Source: Candidatus Sumerlaeota bacterium (GTDB lineage Bacteria; Sumerlaeota; Sumerlaeia; JAFGJS01). Taken from it: 38,445 bases of DNA. Both the position numbers and the translations under genes were made by a program. Location: positions 1-38,445 of the forward strand of contig JAFGJS010000082.1 in assembly GCA_016928995.1 (NCBI GenBank), in the 5' to 3' direction. Under the pieces are notes generated by a model. The model ran no database searches. It was not told the origin of the DNA and was given only the letters and a program-made list of their open reading frames with translations. Positions 32,316-38,445 of the stretch are shown piece by piece; the stretch's first letter is position 1, and each line of letters begins with the position of its first letter.

Positions 32316-35300
32316 ATGGATTCCAACATGACGTCAAACGCAAATCCGGAGCCTGAAGCGGCGCCGCATAAAACACATTTGTTGCAGCGCATCGTGGAGG
32401 TGTTCCTGCAGGGAAATCTATCCGTGATGCTGATCGCGATCTCCCTCTTGCTGGGCGCGGCTGCGCTGTACATCACGCCGCGCGAGGAGGAGCCGCAGAT
32501 CGTCGTTCCGCTGGCCGACGTGTATATCCATGCGCCGGGCCTGTCCGCGGAGCAGGTGGAGCGGCAAATCTCCACGCGGCTGGAGAAACTGCTCTATCAG
32601 ATCGACGGCGTCGAATATGTCTATTCGATGTCGCGCGCGGGATCGGCCATCGTCACGGTTCGTTTTTACGTCGGCGAGAACCGCGAGGATTCACTCGTCA
32701 AAATCTACAACAAGCTGCAAGCCAACATCGACGACGTGCCGGCCGATGTGACGGGCTGGGTGGTCAAGCCGATCGAGATCGACGACGTGCCCATCGTCAA
32801 CATCACGCTGTGGAGCGAGGACGAAAAGAAGTACGACGACTATGCGCTGCGGCGGCTGGCCGAAGAACTCGAAATCGAGCTTCAGGCGGTGAAGAACACC
32901 AATCGCACGGAGGTGATCGGCGGACGGCCGCGGGAGGTGCGCGTGCTGTTGAATCCCGAACAGCTGGCCGCGCGGCAGACCACGCCGCTCGAAGTGGCCT
33001 GGGCCTTGGGCGTCTCCAACGTGCGCATGCCCGCCGGGCAGTTCGACCAGCACAATCAATCCTTCCTGGTGGATGCCGGAACGTATATCGGCGGAGTGAA
33101 CGCGCTGGAGGATTTGGTGATCGCCGTAGTGGACGGCGCGCCGGTTTATCTGAAGGACATGGCGGAGATCATCGACGGACCGGCCGAACAAACAAGTTAC
33201 ACCTGGCTCGGATTCGGTCCAGGCGTGGAGACCAAGCAGTATCGCAAGCACGCGGGCGAGGAGATGCTGCCGCCGCCGGAAATCATCGCGCAGCCGGGAT
33301 TCTTTCCCGCAGTCAACATCGCCGTGGCCAAGAAGAAAGGCTGCAACGCCGTATGGGTGGCCGAAGCGGTGAAAGAAAAAATGGATGATCTCGCGGCCAC
33401 GCATTTGCCCGACGGCGTGCATGCGCGCATCACGCGCAACTACGGCGAGACGGCCAACGACAAGGTCAACGAACTCGTCGAAGGGCTTGCCGTCGCGATC
33501 CTGATCGTCATCGGGCTGATCGCGCTGTCGCTCGGTTGGCGCGAAGGCTTGATCGTCGCCGTCGCCGTGCCGATCACCTTCTCGCTGACGTTGATGATCA
33601 ACTATCTGCTTGGATACACGATTAACCGCGTCACGCTCTTCGCGTTGATTCTTGCGCTGGGGCTGGTTGTGGACGATCCGATCGTCGATGTGGAGAACAT
33701 CTTCCGCCATTTCAAAATGCGCAAGGAGCCGCCGCATAAAGCAGTAATCACGGCAGTGAATGAAGTGCGGCCGCCAATCATCCTCGCCACGCTCGCGGTG
33801 ATTGTCTCGTTCATCCCGCTGTTCTTTATCACCGGCATGATGGGGCCGTACATGGCGCCGATGGCGCTCAATGTGCCGCTCTCGATGCTGATGAGCCTGG
33901 TCGTCGCGTTCACCATCACGCCCTGGATGAGCTATCACGTGCTGAAAGGCGAATACAACAAAGCGCAGGAAGCGGAATACGCGCTGGAGGAAACTTTGAC
34001 CTGGCGCATCTATTGCAAAGTCGTGGGGCCATTCCTCCAGTCGCGCAAACTGGCGTTCGGGCTGCTGGCGGCGATGGCCGGCCTGATGGGATTCGCGATG
34101 TTCCTTGGCGCGAATCGCTCCGTACCGCTGAAGATGCTGCCGTTCGACAACAAGAACGAATTCCAGATCGTGATCGACATGCCAGAGGGAACCACGCTGG
34201 AGAGCACGGACGCCGCGGCGCGAGAGCTGGCTAATTACTTGCGCACCGTGCCGGAGGTCGCCGATTTCACGCTGTACTCCGGACTGGCCTCGCCGATGGA
34301 TTTCAACGGCATGGTGCGGCATTACTACATGCGCCAGGGCGAGAACGTGGCCGACATCCGCGTGAACCTGATCAACAAGGACGACCGCGCGCAGCAATCG
34401 CATGCGATGTTGCTGCGCATTCGCAACGATCTCGAAGCCATCGCCACGAAGCACGACGCGAACATTAAACTGGTCGAATCGCCGCCCGGACCACCGGTGA
34501 TCTCCACGATCACCGCGGAAGTTTACGGCGCGCCGAACCAGCCTTACGAGCAGTTGCAGGACGCGGCGTACATCGTGGCCGAACGCCTGCGCCGCGAAGG
34601 CATGGTGGTTGATGTGGACACTACGGTCGAAGCGGATCAGACGCGCTGGATTTTCGACGTGGACAAGGAAAAGGCCGCGCTCAGCGGCGTCTCGACGGAA
34701 GACGTCGCGCAGACCTTGCGCCTGGCGCTCGATGGCATGCCCGCCGCGCGCATGCAGATCGCCAGCGAAGTGAATCCATTGCAAATCCGCCTGCGCATTT
34801 CGCGCGACCAGCGCTCATCGATCGAGCAGTTGCGCACGCTTTACATCAAAGGCCGCCAAGGCATCGCGCAAATCCGCGAATCCAGCGGACTGCGCGCCGC
34901 GCCCGTGCCGCTGGTGCAACTCGGCGAACTCGGCTCGTTCCGCGAAGAGACGCAGGACAAGACGATCTATCACAAAAATCTTGAGCGCGTGGCGTACGTC
35001 TTCGCCGATACAGCCGGACGCGCTCCGGCCGAGGCGATTATCGACATGATCGCCGACTTTGAAGGAACGCAAGCGAAAAGCGGCGCGCCGTACATTGCGG
35101 ACGCCCAAGCGTCGCCGGTCGAAGGCCGCACGTACTTCAGCAACGGCGCGGGAATCAAATGGCAGGCGCCCCAAGGCACACGCGTCGTGTGGAATGGCGA
35201 GGGCGAATGGAAGATCACGCTCGACGTGTTCCGCGATCTTGGACTGGCCTTTGCCGCAGCCTGCCTCGGCATCTACATCCTGCTGGTCTATCAAACCGGC

Positions 35301-35780
35301 TCGTACCTGATGCCGCTGATCCTGATGATCTCGATCCCGCTCACGATCATCGGCATTATGCCCGGCTTCTGGCTGCTCAATCACTTCGGCGACCGGCTCG
35401 TGGGCGGCTTTCCGAATCCGACGTTTTTCACCGCCACCGGCATGATCGGCATGATCGCGCTCGCCGGCATCGCCGTGCGCAACGCCATCCTACTGATCGA
35501 GTTCGTGCATGAAGCGCTGCGCAAGGGCGTGCCGTTCCGTGACGCCCTGCTGCAATCCGGTGCGATCCGCTTCCGGCCGATCTTCCTCACGGCCGGCACG
35601 GCCATGCTGGCCGCGATCCCGATCACGCTCGATCCGATTTTCAGCGGATTGGCCTGGGCCTTGATTTTTGGCCTTACCGTCTCGACGGTGTTCACGCTGG
35701 CAGTGATACCCGTCACGTACGACCTGGTCTATCGCAACAAACCCGGCCACGGCCTACCGCCAGAGCCGATAGAGGAGTAA
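32316..35780 (+). CDS. RND-family efflux permease (AcrB/HAE1-like)
   Basis: A 1154-residue proton-driven inner-membrane exporter. The N-terminal helix (LSVMLIAISLLLGAAALYIT), two large periplasmic loops (porter and docking domains) and a total of about 12 helices fit the family. The proton-relay pair appears as Asp453-Asp454 in GLVVDDPIVDVEN. The expected second-half motifs FTATGMIGMIALAGIAVRNAILLIEF and the tail helices are present. It is about 100 residues longer than AcrB, with an extra loop near residues 290-340 (PEQTSYTW to PPPEIIAQP). AGAGG stands before the ATG at 32316. Cargo is unknown; the ArsR repressor hints at metal, sulfur or redox stress. Followed by its adaptor gene. Confidence 0.93.
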   Translation: MDSNMTSNANPEPEAAPHKTHLLQRIVEVFLQGNLSVMLIAISLLLGAAALYITPREEEPQIVVPLADVYIHAPGLSAEQVERQISTRLEKLLYQIDGVEYVYSMSRAGSAIVTVRFYVGENREDSLVKIYNKLQANIDDVPADVTGWVVKPIEIDDVPIVNITLWSEDEKKYDDYALRRLAEELEIELQAVKNTNRTEVIGGRPREVRVLLNPEQLAARQTTPLEVAWALGVSNVRMPAGQFDQHNQSFLVDAGTYIGGVNALEDLVIAVVDGAPVYLKDMAEIIDGPAEQTSYTWLGFGPGVETKQYRKHAGEEMLPPPEIIAQPGFFPAVNIAVAKKKGCNAVWVAEAVKEKMDDLAATHLPDGVHARITRNYGETANDKVNELVEGLAVAILIVIGLIALSLGWREGLIVAVAVPITFSLTLMINYLLGYTINRVTLFALILALGLVVDDPIVDVENIFRHFKMRKEPPHKAVITAVNEVRPPIILATLAVIVSFIPLFFITGMMGPYMAPMALNVPLSMLMSLVVAFTITPWMSYHVLKGEYNKAQEAEYALEETLTWRIYCKVVGPFLQSRKLAFGLLAAMAGLMGFAMFLGANRSVPLKMLPFDNKNEFQIVIDMPEGTTLESTDAAARELANYLRTVPEVADFTLYSGLASPMDFNGMVRHYYMRQGENVADIRVNLINKDDRAQQSHAMLLRIRNDLEAIATKHDANIKLVESPPGPPVISTITAEVYGAPNQPYEQLQDAAYIVAERLRREGMVVDVDTTVEADQTRWIFDVDKEKAALSGVSTEDVAQTLRLALDGMPAARMQIASEVNPLQIRLRISRDQRSSIEQLRTLYIKGRQGIAQIRESSGLRAAPVPLVQLGELGSFREETQDKTIYHKNLERVAYVFADTAGRAPAEAIIDMIADFEGTQAKSGAPYIADAQASPVEGRTYFSNGAGIKWQAPQGTRVVWNGEGEWKITLDVFRDLGLAFAAACLGIYILLVYQTGSYLMPLILMISIPLTIIGIMPGFWLLNHFGDRLVGGFPNPTFFTATGMIGMIALAGIAVRNAILLIEFVHEALRKGVPFRDALLQSGAIRFRPIFLTAGTAMLAAIPITLDPIFSGLAWALIFGLTVSTVFTLAVIPVTYDLVYRNKPGHGLPPEPIEE

Positions 35781-35825
35781 GGCTGTCGTATTCCGGCTAT
35801 GCAGGAGGAATTTGGTAAAATCATA

Positions 35826-35880
35826 AATTCGAATTTCTAAATCCGAAACAAATTCGAAATACAACATTCGAATGATAGAA
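35826..35880. repeat. TTCGAA-rich AT segment
   Basis: The motif TTCGAA or close variants (AATTCGAATTTC, ATCCGAAAC, AATTCGAAAT, ATTCGAATG) recurs within 55 bp. It lies between the RND permease and the adaptor, just before the tandem repeats. From memory, similar CGAA/TTCG-rich runs occur between genes of many environmental bacteria; this is not verifiable here. Confidence 0.4.
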
Positions 35881-35885
35881 ACAAT

Positions 35886-35963
35886 ACGGCGGCATGGCCG
35901 CCTGAATCGCAAGGCGACGGCGGCATGGCCGCCTGAATCGCAAGGCGCAGGCATGGCCTGCGC
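35886..35963. repeat. Perfect 31-bp tandem repeat with ATG-loop hairpins
   Basis: Positions 35886-35916 and 35917-35947 are identical over 31 bp. Each contains GGCGGC-ATG-GCCGCC (35888-35902 and 35919-35933). A third related hairpin, GCAGGC-ATG-GCCTGC, follows at 35947-35961. The array sits 29 bp before the adaptor start inside the efflux operon, so it will be in the transcript. It has the look of REP elements and could set the relative level of the two pump parts. Confidence 0.8.
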
Positions 35964-35991
35964 ACTCCATATACCAACGGAGCATCACATC

Positions 35992-37053
35992 ATGAAGAAA
36001 ATCAAAAAGAGCGCAATTATCGTTATCGGCGTCGTCGTCCTGACGCTTATCGTGATGCAAATGTCCGGCTTCTTCCGCGACAAGGTTCAGCCGGATGTCG
36101 CCGATCATCAGCCGCGCCTCGCGCCCAAGGACGCCCAATTCGCCGTGGCGCAAAGCCTGACGCAACCCGTGTTCGAAGAAGCCTCCGGCACAGTGCAAGC
36201 CGCGTCGCGCACCATGATCAGCGCGCGTATCATGGCCGCGATCCGCGAAGTGCACGTGCGCGCCGGAGACTATGTCTCCGAAGGCGACGTGCTCGTCACG
36301 CTCGACGACCGCCAGTTGCAATCCCAGGCCGCCCAGGCAGGCGAAGGCCTCAACAGCGCCCAGGCGCAACTGGACAACGCCAAACAGAATTTCGACCGGC
36401 AGCAGAATCTGTTTAAGGAAGGCGTCACCACCAAACGCGACTTCGACGCCGCCGAGGCCGCATTCCGCGTGGCCGAAGCCAACGTCCAGCGCGCGAAACA
36501 GACCGTTGAGGAGATGCAAGTCGCCCTGACCTACACCCAGATCAAAGCGCCGGTCTCCGGACGCGTGGTCGAGCGGCTCGCGGAACCCGGCGACACTGCC
36601 TCGCCCGGCTCGCCGCTCTTGCAGCTTTACGATCCCAACGCGCTGCAACTCGAAGCGCCGGTGCGCGAAAGCCTTGCCATGAGTTTGTCCGTCGGCGACG
36701 AACTAAAGGTCCGCATCGACGCGCTACAACTCGAACTCGCCGGCAAAGTCAGCGAGATCGTGCCGCAAGCCGAAGTCGGCTCGCGCGTATTCCGCGTCAA
36801 GGTCGCTCTGCCCGCGCAGAAGAAACTCTACACCGGCATGTACGGCCGCCTGGCGATCCCCGTGGGCGAGCGTGATATGATCATCCTTGCTCCCGAAGCC
36901 GTGCATACCATCGGCCAGAACAGTTTCGTGGAAGTGGCGAATGATAAAAACGAACTCGAACGCCGCCTGATCACCCTTGGCGCCGTCGCGCCCAACGGCC
37001 AGATCGAAATCCTCAGCGGTCTGAATCCCGATGAACGGATTATGGTGGAATAA
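35992..37053 (+). CDS. RND efflux periplasmic adaptor (membrane fusion protein)
   Basis: A 353-residue HlyD/AcrA-type adaptor. An N-terminal basic/hydrophobic segment (MKKIKKSAIIVIGVVVLTLI) anchors it. A lipoyl-like half (VRAGDYVSEGDVLVTLDD) leads into a long alpha-helical hairpin (about 105-175), then the second lipoyl half (IKAPVSGRVVERLAEPGDTASPGSPLLQL) and a beta-barrel domain. It links the RND permease to an outer-membrane channel. No lipobox is seen, unlike AcrA. CGGAG lies 11 nt before the ATG at 35992; an earlier in-frame start would translate the tandem repeats. The permease gene ends 211 bp upstream, so the order is permease then adaptor. No TolC-like gene follows. Confidence 0.92.
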   Translation: MKKIKKSAIIVIGVVVLTLIVMQMSGFFRDKVQPDVADHQPRLAPKDAQFAVAQSLTQPVFEEASGTVQAASRTMISARIMAAIREVHVRAGDYVSEGDVLVTLDDRQLQSQAAQAGEGLNSAQAQLDNAKQNFDRQQNLFKEGVTTKRDFDAAEAAFRVAEANVQRAKQTVEEMQVALTYTQIKAPVSGRVVERLAEPGDTASPGSPLLQLYDPNALQLEAPVRESLAMSLSVGDELKVRIDALQLELAGKVSEIVPQAEVGSRVFRVKVALPAQKKLYTGMYGRLAIPVGERDMIILAPEAVHTIGQNSFVEVANDKNELERRLITLGAVAPNGQIEILSGLNPDERIMVE

Positions 37054-37078
37054 TTTTTTACAGACACAATAAAATGAA

Positions 37079-37106
37079 ATGCGCCCCGAGAAAACTCAGG
37101 GCGCAT
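37079..37106. terminator. Bidirectional hairpin terminator between convergent genes
   Basis: ATGCGCCC (37079-37086) and GGGCGCAT (37099-37106) form the stem, continued after one mismatch by GAG-AAAA-CTC. It is 25 bp past the adaptor stop and 62 bp past the LamG gene stop on the other strand. On the minus strand the sequence after the stem is T-rich (TTCATTTTATTG); on the plus strand it is not. Confidence 0.75.
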
Positions 37107-37168
37107 CTCAATCAACCGACCGTACTGTTTCAAATCAATCAGGAACTTCAGGCAATGCCAATTGCCGT

Positions 37169-38445
37169 TTACCGGGCGTAATCGACATGGATTTCATGAT
37201 TGCCATACGCCCCATAAAATCCATCAACCACAATGTAATATACGCCTGGATTCAGATAAACATCATTGAATGATGAACAGTAAGTGGGATTGCTTTCGAA
37301 AAAATGACCGTAGCCCGTTGTCGCGCCCGATTCATCGAAGATCTCAACATAGACATTGTAGTTGAGCACAGAATTGCAGAGGTTGATGTCGATGATCGCG
37401 AAATCAGTCAGGACGAGTTTATAAGCAACGTCCGCGCCGTCCGGCATGTCGCCGTTGACATCCCAATCGTTGCCATAGCCATAACTGTTGCACGAATGCT
37501 GGTAGGGCAAAGCATCGATGACAAATTCCGTGAAATCGTCATCACTGCTGCGGGCGCGTGACATATATTCGTCCAGGATCTGCTCTTCGCGGAGAGCGTC
37601 GGCAAAGATTTTCACTTCGTCAATCATGCCGGCGAACGTGTCGATCCCGCCCAGTGTGCCGATGCCCATCTGCGTGCCTGTCCACGGCGGACTAATAACA
37701 TGGTTATCATTATCCAGAAATCTATTGCTGGTTTTGATTAGCTTGCCGTTGTAGAATAATTTCCAGTAGCCGAGATACGACCATTCAGCGGCTACATACG
37801 ACCATTGATTCAGAGGAATCACTTCGTTGCTGGTGACTCCGCAGACAACCGAATCAGCGGTATGATACACGTTGAGCCTCCCATCAGCCATCAATTGCAA
37901 ATTAAAATCGCAATCGGGATTGCTTTTGGAAATGATCGTGTCGCCGTTCTTATAACTCGTTGGATATATCCAGGCCGAGATGTAAAAGCGACGAAAATTT
38001 TTGAAATGGTCCGTATTGCTGATGCGAATTTGGTCGTCGACGCCATCCAGCAAGATGGCCTGGCCGAAACCGGATTGAACCGGCGTGTAACTGGCGCCAT
38101 TGTGAAGCGTGCCATGATTATCATAAATACTCTGATCCTCCGTTGTGCCGTTCATCGACCACATGCCCATTAATTGAGCCGGAGGAAAACCGCGCCATGA
38201 ATTGATGATTTCTCCAACGTAAATGCAGGCCATCTGCTCCGGAGTCATCAGCGAACCGAAGAATTGCACTTCGTCGATCTTGCCGTGGAAACCGTAGCTC
38301 CAGTTCATCGTGCCGATCCCCATGCGCGAGCCGCCCCATACAGGATGATGCCCCGCATGGCTGGTTTCCTTGACGAGCACCCCATTAATGTACAATTGCC
38401 AGGCCGTGCCGGTCCACACGGCGCCCACATGCGTCCATTTGTTCA
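37169..38445 (-). CDS. Secreted LamG-domain protein, 5' end outside the window
   Basis: A partial gene: the frame stays open to the right edge, where it reads NKWTHVGAVWTGTAWQLYING, the middle of a LamG (concanavalin-A-like) domain. A second, complete LamG domain follows (about 90 residues in, from GMWSMNGT to IDEVKIFADALREEQI), with the usual GDTIISK, LNQWSYVAAEW and NGKLIKTS pattern. The C-terminal ~120 residues (SCNSYGYGND, GADVAYKLVL, YVEIFDESG, GVYYIVVDG) resemble the PPC (pre-peptidase C-terminal) beta-sandwich. Such proteins are exported and bind glycans or other surfaces. The catalytic or signal part, if any, lies outside. Confidence 0.85.
   Translation of the reverse strand, partial: NKWTHVGAVWTGTAWQLYINGVLVKETSHAGHHPVWGGSRMGIGTMNWSYGFHGKIDEVQFFGSLMTPEQMACIYVGEIINSWRGFPPAQLMGMWSMNGTTEDQSIYDNHGTLHNGASYTPVQSGFGQAILLDGVDDQIRISNTDHFKNFRRFYISAWIYPTSYKNGDTIISKSNPDCDFNLQLMADGRLNVYHTADSVVCGVTSNEVIPLNQWSYVAAEWSYLGYWKLFYNGKLIKTSNRFLDNDNHVISPPWTGTQMGIGTLGGIDTFAGMIDEVKIFADALREEQILDEYMSRARSSDDDFTEFVIDALPYQHSCNSYGYGNDWDVNGDMPDGADVAYKLVLTDFAIIDINLCNSVLNYNVYVEIFDESGATTGYGHFFESNPTYCSSFNDVYLNPGVYYIVVDGFYGAYGNHEIHVDYAR

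Noticed and set aside
32691-34784. A 697-codon minus-strand open frame
   Set aside because: It is wholly antisense to the well-recognised RND permease and has His/Arg/Gln-rich content typical of shadow frames in GC-rich genes.
35886-35963. CRISPR array
   Set aside because: There are only two identical contiguous units with no spacers and no cas genes; they are tandem palindromic repeats.
1-38445. tRNA or rRNA genes
   Set aside because: No cloverleaf-like or rRNA-like stretch was noticed in the gaps by eye; a covariance search was not possible.

Overview
The window comes from a Gram-negative bacterium of fairly high G+C. Evidence for an outer membrane and periplasm: an RND efflux pump with adaptor, a Wzy/WaaL-type O-antigen ligase, a lipoprotein signal, and several secreted proteins (GH43-like enzyme, LamG protein, a large orphan). 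Two sigma-54 activators, LamG and F5/8C domains, a DUF4153/4173 membrane protein and many short palindromic intergenic repeats resemble poorly cultured PVC/FCB-type lineages (Lentisphaerota, Sumerlaeota, Hydrogenedentota). That placement is inference; no rRNA or tRNA gene was seen.

Layout. 1-473: nested palindromes, a small YgaP-like membrane protein and a near-perfect 24-bp inverted repeat. 474-15886, all on the minus strand: murA; a sigma-54 response regulator coupled to an unknown membrane protein; pepF; a secreted GH43-F5/8C protein; homoserine dehydrogenase preceded by a PfkB-family kinase; an EI24/CysZ-like protein with a hypothetical partner; and a large secreted orphan followed by an RsmC-like methyltransferase. 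16277-17965: a DUF4153-type membrane protein on the plus strand. 18050-19519: an AT-rich patch with an ankyrin protein and a lipoprotein with a pseudopilin-like tail, probably acquired. 19866-23191: an unusual sigma-54 activator translationally coupled to a GT-C-like membrane protein. 23219-25098: an amidohydrolase coupled to a histidine phosphatase. 25209-28285: a restriction-modification cassette (two D12-class adenine methyltransferases flanking a SacI-like endonuclease). 28381-31799: a UDP-glucuronate decarboxylase-like SDR enzyme, divergent from an O-antigen ligase/TPR protein. 31844-37053: an ArsR-family repressor with a perfect palindromic operator, then RND permease and adaptor. 37169-end: a LamG protein running off the right edge.

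The strongest leads are: the three-gene restriction-modification cassette, in which both methyltransferases end in a QxSLF motif resembling a sliding-clamp-binding site and a 17/19 direct repeat flanks one of them; the sigma-54 activator with an unrecognised N-terminal domain and an XRE-like C-terminal helix-turn-helix; the ArsR palindrome/promoter; and a set of ATG-loop or nested palindromes that recur in intergenic DNA, including a perfect 31-bp tandem repeat inside the efflux operon.
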